Assembly (NCBI GenBank): GCA_004794655.1
Contig: SMMW01000003.1
Location: 16,189,001-16,253,000 of the forward strand
DNA: 64,000 bases
Reading direction: 5' to 3'
Source: Marisa cornuarietis
Lineage: Eukaryota; Mollusca; Gastropoda; Architaenioglossa; Ampullariidae
The translations under genes were made by a program, and so were the position numbers. Positions within the stretch are counted from its first letter, which is position 1, and each line of letters starts with the position of its first letter. This document shows, piece after piece, positions 22,792 to 35,454 of the stretch. Under the pieces are notes generated by a model. The model saw only the letters and a list, made by a program, of their open reading frames with translations, was not told the DNA's origin and did no database searches.

Positions 22792-25700
22792 CGTTGCTTT
22801 GGAGTCACTTTTTTTAAACCGAAATCAGATCTATTATGTAAATTTTATGTTATTGGTGTGTCCTTTTTATTAGTTTTAAAGTGTTCCACGTTGATGTCTC
22901 ACAATAAAAATAAAAAAAAACAACAGTTGGAAACAGAACTGATTAGTTGGTACGTGACTCAATGAGAACAGGAAATTTCTCATCGCACCTTCGACAAATA
23001 AACCGGTTTGTTGAAACCGGATTGAGATGGGTGTGAGTGTGTGGCTGGCTTGTCTGACGGCTCCCTTCCGCCTGGCTGCCAACTGTGACCAGAGCAGACG
23101 ACACTGCGTCTGGCTGAAACTTCCCCGGATCAGCTTTCTTCTCAGTAACACTGTAAGTAATTTTCAACTTATTCTTGCAGAATACTTCACTGTGACCTTT
23201 TCCTGTCAGCCTTTTGGCTATTGTCTCCTTTATCTATCCAAAAGATTCATAAAATAGTCGGAACTGTGACTCAACCATCAACCGGTGCGCTAAGGGAGAT
23301 CGGTTCTTGGTCTTCTCGATTCTACATTTTTCGAAAGAACGGATTACAACTTAGACGGTCAGAGGTTTATAACCGAATCTTCCGCATCAGTCGACCTATA
23401 TTTTATCTTCTATAACAGCTTTATTTCAGTAAAATGCTCGTACAGCGTGAAACACTTGTATCTTGCTGCGGATTCCAATCTTCAAGGGAGATTTAAACGA
23501 TTGCAGTGCTCGGACTGATGCGCAGCAGACGCTGGAAGTATTGACTGGAGAAGCACATCTAATTTTAGCAGGGGTCGGGTGAGGGCATGTGGCTGTGTTG
23601 TGTTTGGCTAGCGCCTGGTCGGACCATTGCAAATAATGGGCTGCGAACATTTCCTGTCGTCTGCTAGTGTACTTGGGGTGACGATTTTGCAACACAGGAG
23701 AACGTCGACCTCATGTGTGAACTTTTCTTACAGCTCCACCCAGTTAGCTAGTCCATGTCTTGCTGTGTTCTGTTGTCACGTGACAAGCAAATAATGATGG
23801 GCGTGACTTTGATTTTAAAGACAGGCGATTAAAAGCAGACATCCTCAGTCTTTCAGGCAAAAGCACTGAGACAGGAACAGATACTGAAGTCTAAACTTAA
23901 GACATCTTTTCAGAACAAATTCACTGTGACCCTGTCCTGACCATGAGCGTGCATATCGTGTCTGTAATTTACTTTGTGTGTGAGTGAGTGTGTGTTGTAG
24001 AAGTGAACGTGTCTGTTATATGCGAATATGTGTGCATGGCTGTTGGAGACTCGATCAGGTCTGTATATCATTTATGTAAAGAGCTGTATAAATCCTCATT
24101 ATTATTAATACTGAACATTAGACGGGCAGAAGAAGGTTAATGTAGTCAGGTACGTCCGCTGACAAACAGGTGTGTGTGTGAGTGTATGTGTGTTGAGTGT
24201 GTGTGTGAGAGAGAGAGAATACGTGTGTGTATTATGTGTGTTTTATAACTGTGTTCTGTGTATCTGTACATGTATGAGCAGGGGAGTATGTCTGTGTGTG
24301 TTTGTGTGAAAAGATTATTGAGACCTTTTAAACTCTTTTTTGAAGTCAAATAACAAAATCATGTTATGTTATTGTTAGGAAAGGTTTGCAAAGGAAAATA
24401 TGGATAGATTCAGTATTCATAATTATTAGACACGCTTTCCCAAATTTGTTTTTTCTTGAGCATGTTAAAAATATTGCGAGAACAAAAGTAATTTACGATA
24501 ACATCCAATGAAAAGAAATTCCTACTGGATGAGTTAATAGCTAAATAAAAACTGACATATTGCAGTTTTGCCCAACTGAAAGTACAGCAGTGAAAGTTTC
24601 GTCTTTTCATAGTATGTATTTGATCACTTCACAAAGATTGTAATAAATTAATTTTAATAATCAAACTTTAATAATAAATAGTTATTATGATTATTATCCA
24701 ACAGACTGGAGGACAGTAATTAGGATACACACCTGTAATAATAACAATTGATGAATTCCATCTAGTTCCATAGAGTTAGTTATTTGCCAGGTGCAATAAA
24801 TACCAATTAAATTGCTAAAATAGTTGTGTTGTTTATCGCAATACAATTTAAAGGATGGCAGTGGCTTGGGACTCTGAGGCACAAAGTGTACATAGAGTCA
24901 CGTCTTCTCATCGCCTCTGTCGTCACGTACATACGTCTCTTTACGCCATCTTTACGTCAAGGAAACACCCGCACCCATCTTTTCAAACACGTACACACAA
25001 CTGAATGCACCGACGAACTCTCTCTGTCACGCTCGCGCGCACACACTCACCACACACAGAACGTCAACATAACCATCTAGAGTCTAGACAGCAAGTTTCG
25101 TGATTATGTCGCCTTTGTTCTCAGGTATTTCCACATTCCTTCATATGAGGGCGGAAACCCCTGAAGTACAAAAGCGGCAGCTGTTACCCTTCGCTGCACA
25201 TTTATCACTCGAGCGAAGCACAACGAATGACTTTTCCCTTTGAAACTGTGTTTTATGTCCAAGTGTTAAGATCGTTTTTAACATCGTGTTCGTTTTGTTG
25301 GTCAACTGTAATTTGCCTCCATGTGCTTCCACAACGTGTTTGAGCAGAGATTGATAACTGTTTAAATAAGACATTTGATAGCTGCCCTATGCCTCTCTGT
25401 CTGATTAATTATGTGCTTAGCCATACATTACGTCCCCCATGTGTTCGCCGGTCTATTAACGGCGTCGTCTCACCTACTGTTTGGAAAATGGGGGGGGGGG
25501 GAAGTTGCATCCGTGATAATCTGCCCCAGGCACTGTCACCTGGCCTGTCCTTTCCAAGGTCTGGTTGGCCTAGTGCCAGCTGTTTCCAGCGTGTTAATAA
25601 GGTCCGCCCCCTTGCTCCAGACTGCCAATTAGTCAGGGTCTACCTTTCGTCTCTGGTCGTGACGTGACTACAGGTGTCACTGACTGACAGATCACGCACT

Positions 25701-26978
25701 GGTGTGGTCATTTATTGTGAGCTGCTCCCCCAACTGTAGGAAGCATCTGCTTGGAAGTTTTGTTTCCTTAAAGCCAAACTCAGCCTTAAATGAACCTCGG
25801 TTTCTGATAAAATAACAATACACACCGCATTTTTTTCTAAATTATCCTTTGTGAATTGTAAATTGCACTGCTTAGACCTAAATTCTAACTGCCATCTATA
25901 CCAACGACCGCAACCAATGAGAGAGTTTTGAATGTATGCTGGTGATGTGTCGCTGTCTAATCAGCAAGTAATTTTGTCAGGCCCAGGGAACGAAGGTGTT
26001 GACATCATTTCCAAGTCCAGGGGAAAACTACGATTTGTAGCAAAGACTATCTAGTGTTTAAAGACTTTGTAAGGCTTGTAAATCATGAAAGGTCTTTGTT
26101 CAGATTTGATAACTATGAACTGAATTCATTACAATTAAAATTAGTTACAGATAGTTTGTCTGATAAGTGTCAGCGACCATGCTGCCTTGCGTCATATCTT
26201 CCGTTTGGAGACGGGCAGCTGACTGCGGAAGAAGGAAATCTGATTATGTTCGTTATCTCCAGAGTGACTTGTGCTACGCTCCAAATAGCATCCCACCTCC
26301 TGGGTGGCAAGCCTCTTAGCCCACAGATTGGTGCACCTGCACTCCCGGCGGGGTTCGCCTTCTATGACGTCAACAGCCCCTCGGAGGGAAAGCCTGCTAC
26401 TGTAGAATCCCCGGACCTTTCCCCATCCCCAGTAGGCAGGGGCGAGGGTGCAGCCGTGCAGACAGTTGGGGAAGGGGGGAGTTGAAGGGTGGAGAGGGTC
26501 TAACCACATATGCGGGAGTCGGCGGGAACGTGGAGCTATGATGTGGGTGATGTTGGCAAGATTAGAAAAATTTCATGCAGAGATGCTGACGTTGTGGCAG
26601 ACTTTCTTTGATGGATTTGAGCGGTGGTAGTAACCTGGGGAGGATGTGGGAGGTGGTAGTGACGTGCAACAGGCTGAGTAGGAGGAGGAATATTTATAAA
26701 ACTGCGAGGAGTTGAGGAGGAATAGCGGAGGGTAGACACTGCATCTGCCGTCATCGCTAGAAGGCAAGGATCTCTATTCTCAGTTTGACCACCACCACCA
26801 CCACCACCACCACCACCATCATCATCATTGTCGTCATCTGGAGCAATGGGAGAGCAAAACCCACATACACAAAGACTATGTTACTATGAGAGTAAAGTCT
26901 CATGTGAAAAGTGGTTTGAACACTGAGAGGGCTTATGGAAACGTAGAAACTAAAAAAAAAAAATCTTTTCATCTACAG
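22792..26978. other. Intergenic DNA / possible 5' region of the RMDN homologue
   Basis: Mostly AT-rich, with GT-type simple repeats at 23980-24050 and 24170-24310. A good donor (aacact|gtaagt) at 23152/23153 closes an open frame from 23027 in phase 0. That would be compatible with the candidate exon at 26979, but nothing in the peptide confirms it. A (ACC)n(ATC)n run lies at 26788-26829. Confidence 0.4.
26788..26829 (+). repeat. (ACC)n(ATC)n microsatellite
   Basis: About ten ACC units followed by four ATC units. Confidence 0.95.
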
Positions 26979-27081
26979 GTGAAAGACCGGTCAAGACTCC
27001 GGAGTGCAAGCAAAGGCAGGTGGGCGTGTGTTCTTTGCGTTGTACCTGTGGTCATGCAGCACGACATGAAAGAAAGTGCAG
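26979..27081 (+). CDS. RMDN1: Candidate upstream exon of the RMDN homologue
   Basis: 103 bp between atctacag and gtgaga. It is open in the frame beginning VKDRSRLRSASKGRWACVL and contains a short hydrophobic run (CVLCVVPVV). Its last base plus the first two bases at 27596 give Asp and keep the family reading frame. The support is splice signals and phase only. Confidence 0.42.
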
Positions 27082-30000
27082 GTGAGATTGTGACTTTTAA
27101 CGTTTCGTAACCCTTCTATACGTGGCTTTCTCCCTGTTGCTGAGTAATGCATGAGGAGAAAGAGTGCACGCGCTGTTTTATTGGTTTTCACTGCCAGCGT
27201 GACAGCCCGTCTCTCACCATCCCACCTAACTGTACGGCTGAGAAATAATTCGTTAGCACTTAGTTACTACTGTCGTGACATTTTTCTGACTTCAGCGTGA
27301 TCCAATTTTTAAGCGTGAACATTTCGAGTTCTTATCTCTGCCCTAAAATTAATGGCGGCAGGGCACTTAAAAATTTTGTCCAGATGAACGTGAGCCACCC
27401 CCCTCCCCTACCTAAAAAAAAATTGTAGTTGCTTTAAATATGTGAGACTGAATTGAACTAGACTGGGCTGAACTGATTGAGCTGAACTGATTAAGACTAA
27501 GTGGTCTAAAGGGTGGAAAATCTCGTTAGTACGTGAAATTGTGGTGTATTCAATTACTTTTTTTTTCTTTCTTGATGCCACATGGTCGTAATCAGACACA
27601 CGTGTAATCAACGGATCAGTCATAAAGGACGCAGACGCCACAGGCGAGGTCAAAGTCGACGAGGTGATCGCTGAGTCAGATGCCCTCCTGCAGGAACACA
27701 GATACGAGGATGAGTTCAACCTCCTGTCCAAGTTCCGTCACGTGGACAACGACGAGTTGCTATGGCGACTGGCGCGCGTGTACTGTGTGTGGGGTAAAGT
27801 GCAGGGAGAGAGAGGTCACGACCACCGTAGGAAAGAGCTGATGGAGGAGGGCTTCATCTTTGCCAAGCGAGCTCTGGAGCTTAATAACAAGAACCCGAGA
27901 TGTCACTCGGTGGGTCCACACGCCGCAGTGTGTTTTCTTCCTTCTGCACACGTGTCTCTGTCGAGGAATTGTCCACTTTCTGTCTAGTCCTTGGTCAGCA
28001 TTGTGAGCTTTTGTCGAAATGAACATAATAAAAATTATATAAATGGACAGATAAATACAAATATTTGATGTTAAACAAAAATAAATGATTTTCTTGTCGA
28101 CCTACAAATAGTCGTTGGAGAGGGGGAAACTGATCGATCAGTGATACCCCCTTAAGATCAATACATATGTCCGTAATCTACTGAGCTATAAATTCTGTTT
28201 TTATACTGTATTGGTGAAGCCTAAAAAATGAAAGTAAATACAAATAAAATACTAGAAAATAAATAAAATTTACACATTGGCTGGCTGGCTGATTCATTGA
28301 CAATAAATATACAAAACAACGTGCGTGAAAGGAATTTTGCAGACCTCAGTTGCAGTGGAGAGGCCCTCTTATCTGAACTCGTAGCGCGCTTTCTTTTGCA
28401 GTGGTATGCCACCATGATGCACTTTACCAGCGAGTACCGAGGCCTGCGCACTCACTATCTCAACGCCTTCACGATCAAGGAACACTATGAGGTGCGAACT
28501 GCTCGTGGTTTTTGCTTGTGCTTCTTTTTCGTGATCTTTCTCGTGTGTTTCTCATTTGTGTGGAACATTGTTGCTACTGCTGTCGTGTCCTTGCACCATC
28601 GATACCGCATCCTGTGCGTGTGTTAGCACCTGTCAAGAATACAGTGAGGGTTAGCCATCATGGGTTCGGATCTTGTCTCGCGCATGCTGATCATTTTCTG
28701 CACGTGGCATCTGTTTACAGGGCTAGTTGCTTTGCCGCGACATTGCTCTAGTTGCTGGCTCGCGTACAACACCAGTTCGACCCCCCCCCGACCTCTCCAC
28801 TCTGTGTGCTTCCATGCGTGCAGTCTTACCTGTCCGTAAAACGCAAGGGGTTTTAACCTCCAAATAATATTACAGTACTGAGCGTTTTATCAATCATTGG
28901 AAGAAAAAAACTACCCATCAATGTATTGCTGTCAGTATTACAGTGATCTTGATTCCGGACATAACTGTTTTATGAGAGTCTCGATGAATGCAATAAAACT
29001 GTCACGGACATTTGTCAATAAGTAATGACCAAATATCAGCCTTCATATGTTTGGTTTATCACTAAATGTCTTTAGGAGACGACCTCCGACCTCTTCATGT
29101 TTTTAGACACCTCTGACGCCAGGTCGATCGTTAAAGCTGCCAAACCTCGTTGATAAAATTTCTGTACGTGACTTTAAGCTATCGTACGTGATGGATTATG
29201 TATATTTCTACGCGATGAGGAACTCTGTGTGTATGTGTGTGCGTGCGTGTATGAAAGAGAGGAAACAAAGTAAGGTGTGTGCACGTGCGCGTGTCTTTGT
29301 GTGTGTGGAGAAAAAGTGTTTAATTGTGTGTGTATGTGTGTGAGCGCGCGTGCGTCCGTTTTCCACACCTTGTCCGGCACGCCTGCCCATCCACACTCTC
29401 ACTCACATGTACACACACACACACATAAACTGTGAGGTCATACTATGAAGAGGGAATAGCGTAGTCGCGGACTTTGATCAAAGGGAATTAACTCCTACAT
29501 GTGATCTTTCCGTTTATGCAGTATTAGTCTCCCTTTCTCACAGATGTTCGTTAAAGCTGAACGTTAATGAACTGTGTCTAGCTAATGAAAATAATTGTCT
29601 GTGTATATTTCAGATGGCGGTTTCCCTGGACCCTGCTGACGCTATATCTCTCCACTCTCTGGGCTACTGGTAGGACTTCGAGTAGATCTTACTTTGTATA
29701 ATGTGGTATAATACCCCCTCCGCTTTTTTCATTCGTTTGTAATCAGTTCCCACCACACCTGCCTCAAAGAACACATTTTATCTTCCATAACTATATGTAT
29801 TGTATTTCAAGTAACCAGAGATATACTGTGAGTTTCATTTGTCACCTTTGCTGTGACTGGTGAGTATCCTATGCTGTGCTAATATTTTCTCTTTTTATAC
29901 TATGGTACAGGCATTTCTCGTTTGCACATCTACCCTGGTATCAAAAGAAACTACTGGCTGTGCTCTTCCGTACTCCTCCATCCACTACCTTCGAACAGGT

Positions 30001-31442
30001 ATCACTTCTGAGTGATCTGCTTATCCCTTACCGGTGTCAACACACCCTACTTAATAACTTTTAACGGACACGTACATAATGGGAAATCAAAGCAGGGTGA
30101 AGTAAATTATAGGGAGTTTTATGAAAAGAAAATTACATTATGGGCAATTTCTGTATGGAGAACTGTATTTGTGGGGGGCACATGACGTGTGAAAGTGGTC
30201 TGACCGTTCCAGGAAATCGTTTTTTAACATCATAGTAGGGGGTTATGGCTTCGGTGGGACATTCTTTGACCAGAATCTTGGGATTTCATAGGTAATTGTC
30301 AAAGGTCGTAAAATCCGTTTCATTCTGTTTATGGTTTGTTGGAGGATGTCAAGCAAAGGGAAGAGAGTGAGTGAGTAGACAGATTCTTGACTTTTTCTGA
30401 ATGAGAGACACCTGTCGTGTAATCTTTACTGCTATACTACTAATACAGATGTAATAGCTTTTTCAGTTATTCTCAACATTTTTCTTATCTTTCAGGCTCT
30501 TGAGTATTTTTACAAGGCAGAAAAAGGTAAACCATCAATCTTAGCGTGTGTCTTTGACAAACATCAGTCAAGTCATTTGCAGACGCGTCTAAATGAAAAT
30601 TAGAGAGGGTGGTTATTTCGAACCTGTTCTCTTCTCCCCTAACACGCTGCTTTTATTTTACCTCTGTCTATCTCAGACATTTTGGAGGAGGGAGAAATGT
30701 TTACCCATATTATCTTCGGCTACATATTAATTCTAAAAGCTTGATCATTATGTAATTAGAATATTTACGAAATGTGACCTAAAGTCTTGAAACAGCTCTT
30801 GAATTAACTAACTTTTCCACATATCCACAGCACATTATGTAAGTGCAATGTGGAAACAAACGTGAATTTTATATCTTAACCCTTTCACTGACGCCCGCTT
30901 CCATCTTTGATAAGACGTTGGGAGAATACAATTTAAGACTGTCTATGTATTTGTTGCCATAACTTTTTTAAATGTTTGACAATGTAATGAAGACATTGCT
31001 AAAATCTTTTGATAAAACCGACAAAAAGTAGAAATTACTGCAAATGAAGGAAGAAGATGTTTGTTTCATAACACCATTTTCGCCTTCCAGCAGCACGCAG
31101 ATTACTTCACGTACTTTTAGTTTCATTAGTCAATCTACTTGCATTAGAGGTTAACGCACATCTATATTTAGATATATAGATATAACTATAAAGAGCATGT
31201 TTATAGGCGCATACTTCGCTCATACATCCATGTGCACTTTGGTTGCAGTGGCACCAGAATTCTTCAACATGAACCTGGTGATGGCAGGCCGCGCCCACTG
31301 GCATCTAGGTCAACACCAGGAGGCGCTGGACCTCTTCAAGCGCGCCAGTCACGTGACTCCACGCAGTCCCGACGAGCGCCTGGCGTACGCCAAGGCCCAC
31401 GAGATGCTCAAGAAAATAGCGCCGGAGAAGCACCACAGATGA
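26979..31442 (+). CDS. RMDN1: Regulator of microtubule dynamics (RMDN/FAM82) homologue, N-terminus uncertain
   Basis: A TPR-like helical-repeat protein of the family that includes RMDN1, RMDN2 and RMDN3, linked in animals to microtubules and, for RMDN3, to ER-mitochondria contacts. Exons: 26979-27081 (candidate), 27596-27909, 28402-28491, 29614-29669, 29911-29998, 30496-30526, 31249-31442. All junctions keep frame and total about 291 residues, close to RMDN1's usual size of just over 300. Family landmarks are ELLWRLARVY, an EGFIFAKRALELN helix, then WYATMMHF, NAFTIKEHYE, a VSLDPADAISLHSLGYW repeat, LPWYQKKLLAVLFRTPPSTT, ALEYFYKAEKVAPEFF and a final repeat, HWHLGQHQEALDLFKRA. The WYQ..A..LF.TPPS block is the most diagnostic. 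The start codon was not located and the first exon listed is inferred from phase only. Family call very sure; assignment to RMDN1 rather than RMDN2/3 is by similarity of the C-terminal half. Confidence 0.9.
27596..27909 (+). CDS. RMDN1: RMDN homologue exon (first TPR-like helices)
   Basis: Follows a poly(T)-rich tract ending in atcag and precedes gtgggt. It encodes VDEVIAESDALLQEHRYEDE, then NDELLWRLARVY and the AKRALELNNKNPRCHS segment. It ends in phase 0. Confidence 0.9.
28402..28491 (+). CDS. RMDN1: RMDN homologue exon (90 bp)
   Basis: Between cttttgcag and gtgcga. It encodes WYATMMHFTSEYRGLRTHYL, then NAFTIKEHYE, the conserved 'KEH' block of the family. Phase 0 on both sides. Confidence 0.92.
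29614..29669 (+). CDS. RMDN1: RMDN homologue exon (56 bp)
   Basis: Between tatatttcag and gtagga. It encodes MAVSLDPADAISLHSLGY and two bases of the following Trp codon, completed at 29911. Confidence 0.9.
29911..29998 (+). CDS. RMDN1: RMDN homologue exon (88 bp)
   Basis: Between atggtacag and gtatca. It encodes HFSFAHLPWYQKKLLAVLF followed by RTPPSTTFEQ, the most diagnostic block of the family. Confidence 0.93.
30496..30526 (+). CDS. RMDN1: RMDN homologue micro-exon (31 bp)
   Basis: Only 31 bp, between atctttcag and gtaaac. It encodes ALEYFYKAEK plus one base. It is needed to join the flanking exons in frame and matches the A-hydrophobic-F-KAE motif of the family. Confidence 0.85.
31249..31442 (+). 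CDS. RMDN1: RMDN homologue terminal exon
   Basis: Follows ggttgcag. It encodes APEFFNMNLVMAGRAHWHLG, QHQEALDLFKRASHV and a helical tail ending EKHHR with TGA at 31440-31442. Confidence 0.92.
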
Positions 31443-34400
31443 TGACACAGGACATCGGCGTCGACTGGCGTTGGCCCCTTAGAAAGGGCGTGGTCATCCT
31501 CAGCCCCGATCAGCTCCACGTATTGTAGTTTAACGGTGACATTTTTATATCATGGACAAATTAGTATCAAAACCAAAGCTTTAGGGTTTGTGATCTAATG
31601 AACGTCAGCGCTTAGACATTTTCTGTTGCGACAAACCTCCTGTCTCGTTTGTTGCCCACGAAGGATATTACGGACATCAAGTTAAAAAAAAACTTCAATA
31701 ACGTGTGAAAACTCATCATTACAGCTGCAGTCTGTAAGGCCGTGCTTCAAACTGTATTATATTTCATGTATTTATTATTTTCTGACCTAATTAGTTAATT
31801 TATTTACTCCCTATAATAATGTACACCTGCTAGCCGTTCGCCTGATGTTTTTCTGGCTGTGTACGAGTCACTCTGGTCCAATGTCATATCATATCTGGGT
31901 CACAGATCTAGTTGTAATACGTGTGGGATATATTTTGTATGTTTATTCGTCATGTTTTAGAACATTCACAAGACTGCATAGAAGATGAGAGTAAGGCTAG
32001 GACAAGCTAAAGTAAAGAAACCCAGTTTCACTTTCTCGCAGTAACGGGTTTAGCAGACCCCATGTGAGTTTGTATCGCCGTGTTGACCCTAGAATTCACC
32101 TCGTCCCTCGTTGTCGTCGATATTACCATTCTACTTCCACAGTAAGATGGAGGGGATGACGCGCTAATGCTCGTTTCTCCTACAACGGGTCCTTTGAGTT
32201 CCTTGTTCAGTATTTATCCTCCATAACGCGGCTTGTTGTCGATTTTAGCAAAAGGAATGACTTAACTAATTTGTTTTAAAGCCCAATCTCCCGCCTACCA
32301 TACCCAAATAAAAATATGATATTCCTAAAAAAGTGACAATCTCAATCTTTCACCAAAACACACACACACACACAGAGTCACTTATACCAGCCTCGCAATA
32401 TTGAGTTGCATTTGTCACGTGAGAAGAACATCTCGGTGAATATCACCAGACAGCTTTTCTTGACACCTGTGAAGCACTACTTCTAGCAGGTGCTGACATG
32501 CCTACAGCGAGGCGGTGGCAACGCAAAACTGGCAGGTGATAAGGCAGCTGCTGGTATAACCTCCACGCCAAGCTCCCCCCCAAAAATAAAAACCTCTAAA
32601 CATTTTTTTTAAATGTCTATAAAATCTCGTGGCAAATATTGGTTGCTAACAAAGGGGTGTTGTCAAACAATGATATACTACGCGTGTGACAAGAGCTTCT
32701 AGTCACGTGATGCAGTAGCGAGGTCTGTAAAGGGACGGTTGGGGGAGTAGAAAGATTTGCTTTCTCTCACCTGACACGATGTGACTTCATCGCCTAATTT
32801 TCTTTGTTTCTCTTCCGTTTTAAAATATTGAAACTAGATGAGCACAACTATTGTTATTATTTTTGTTGTCAATTATCTTTTTAGCATATATTCTCCCCCA
32901 ACCAACGATTCCCCTTCCTTCCACACCCACCTCCACCTCCTAGGTAAAGCCCCATCGGAATGTATCGATCTACCCCCTTGCTGCCAATACTGTTCAGGGC
33001 TGTGAGGTCGTCTATAGACAACAGAAATCTGTCCCGTTTATAAGAAAGAGTTAAAATACAGTACTCTTCCCATTAAACATGCCTTTAGTCTTTCTTCTCT
33101 TCCCTTTTCTCATGACAGGTTAAGTACTGACGTGATGGGAACGATTAAACTTATTTTCAGACCGCATTGTCTTGTCGTTAACTTAACAAACTACTTACAC
33201 ATGTAACAGTAAGAGGCTTATATCTGGCACGATGACCGTTACAAATCGCGTAGCTCTGACATAAATCAGACTGTTACTTATGCCATTCATTGTCCGTGAG
33301 TTCACTTTGTTTTTTCTGAGTAATCCTGTTTATTGCTAAGTCATTAAGGGTGGATAGAACTTTCACAGATTTAAACCCGATGGAGTGAACGCTGGCAAGT
33401 TTAAAATTTTAAAAATGTTTCTGACCAGTGTAAATGTTTGGTAGACTGTTTGGAAGTTGAATAAATAGAATGCAAGCTTAAAAAAAAAATAAAACCGAGT
33501 CTTTAGAATAATAAATTCTGGCTGATTTTCTAGCAAGGTATAATGGAAATAAACCAAAATTTAACAGAAGAATAATTTCCACATAGTTTTGAACTTGTGA
33601 TGCGGTAGGATTTTAAAAATGTTGAAATCTTAGGTAATCCGATTTGAAACATGATAAAATTATAGAAACAGTTTAAAAGTTCCTAAAAATATAATAGTTT
33701 TACAGAACATAAGTCGGCTTACCGTGGCTATTATTTTGCTGTTTTGTTCGAAATCTATTCAAAAATATCTTTGTTTAAGTTTGTTTGCTTTATCTTTTAA
33801 TCTGTTGTCATTAATGCTGATAATTCAAGCGCTCATGACAATCGTATGCTTGTCAGAGGCTTTGCACGAAATGTCAAGATGTTATTGTATGACCATATTG
33901 TCATGCCATTGTACTTATGAAATCGTTTGTCATGTCGCTTAATGCCTGGGGTAAAAATATAGAATGTAGTAGACCTGTATCGAGAAATGTCGATATAAGG
34001 AAAGCTGTAGGGATGTAAAACCTGAGTATCGATCAGAGGTGTCTGTTGTTGATGCTCATGTCCATGGAGAGGAACAGAAGTCTGCGAAATCTTGTGGTAG
34101 CTGAGTTGTGTGGACTGCCAGATTAAATAAAGAGGGCACAAGATTTAAATACTCATATATATATATATATGTGTGTGTGCGTGATTGTGTGAACACGACT
34201 GTGCATGCGTACTCTCATGGCTTCCTGGAAAGGCCCGCCCTTCTTAACTTCAGGCGCTTAAAGCCCGAACAAATAAGACGATTATATCGAAAAAAGAGCT
34301 TTGAGAAACATTTGTCCGAGCATTAAGTGTTTCTGTGTGTAAAGATTAATGCGGTTGCATACTCACCCTTGTGTTTGAGTTTGTATTTTTAAGTGACGCT

Positions 34401-35413
34401 TGATGGACACAAAGAAATGGTTGCTGTTTTCCCGCCTTCAACGCTGTGTGTATTTCGTTTGTTTACAAGGTTGTTGTTTATTTTGTAAAATTTAGTTGAC
34501 TGTTCCGTCCATTGTGTTGGGTGCACATCATACGTATTATCACCATCAGGAGCAGTGTGGGATTGTTTGTGTAGTTGTGCTGTAGGGTGGTGGTGGTGGG
34601 AGGCAAACCCAAGGAAAATCTTTTTAAAAGCATCCATCCCGAGCTGGTGATAGCAGTGAGTAGCCGTCATGTGAATGTTTATCAAGAACACGCATGTCGC
34701 CATTGTCCTCACACAGCTCAAAGGGCACTCAACCAACAAGATGTGGGTTTCCACACCAGAAAGGTTTCTCATTTGCTGAGGCTCGTATGGACCACATGCG
34801 AGAAAAGTCTTTTCAGCATTGTGTATGTGACAATTATGAGTAATCTCAATGTGTGGAAAGGGTTTGGGTGTGGGGGAGGGGGTAGTCACACGCAATCGTT
34901 TTTGTAAACCTACCATCCGCCTCAGAAATTGAGTTATGCTTTGCGAAACTGTATTGCTTTTTAAATTTAAATGATTGTGTATTTTTGGTCTGCAGGGTAA
35001 TATTTTTATTACTTTTACGGCTATGTACTTCATCACCTGCAGTATTCTATGCTATCTATAGGGTGTGAAGAAGAGTCACTCTGCTATTTTCTCAGAAGTC
35101 TTTAAAGAAGAACATGTAAATGTACAGTTTGTTCCCCTTTTCAATACATTTACCTGACCATTTTCTTGATCATTATTAAACTAGACATTCAAACTATTTC
35201 ATTCATTGGTCAAAGGAGTGTTGACACTGTACGGCAGTGTGTGGCCAAGTGTGCATACATGTACACAATGCGGTTGTATGGATTTGTACGATTGTCATTC
35301 GTGTGTGTTTAGGAGTATATGTGTCCTCTTGGATGTTTTTGTCTATCTGCAGCGGATAAGCGAGAGAGCGAGCGAGATTGTTTCATGAGTGAGAGTGTGT
35401 TTATGTGAGTGTA

Positions 35414-35454
<41 letters not shown>

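Larger units (their letters stand above)
27910..31248 (+). other. Introns of the RMDN homologue
   Basis: The introns are 27910-28401, 28492-29613, 29670-29910, 29999-30495 and 30527-31248. They hold GT-type low-complexity sequence around 29220-29345 and a C-run near 28780, with nothing else recognised. The motif TTAACCCTTTCACTGACG near 30878 resembles one piggyBac-type terminus, but no partner end was found. Confidence 0.6.

Noticed and set aside
26054..26485. 143-codon + strand open frame upstream of the RMDN homologue
   Set aside because: No domain, no supporting splice phase to the next exon, Pro/Gly-rich tail typical of chance ORFs.
34389..35036. 215-codon minus-strand open frame, the longest outside known genes
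   Set aside because: No recognisable domain, composition typical of translated AT-rich DNA (His/Thr/Asn-rich), no splice or promoter support. The opposite strand is also open over half its length. A faint C2H2-finger-like spacing on the + strand (around 34690-34860) was too degenerate to call.
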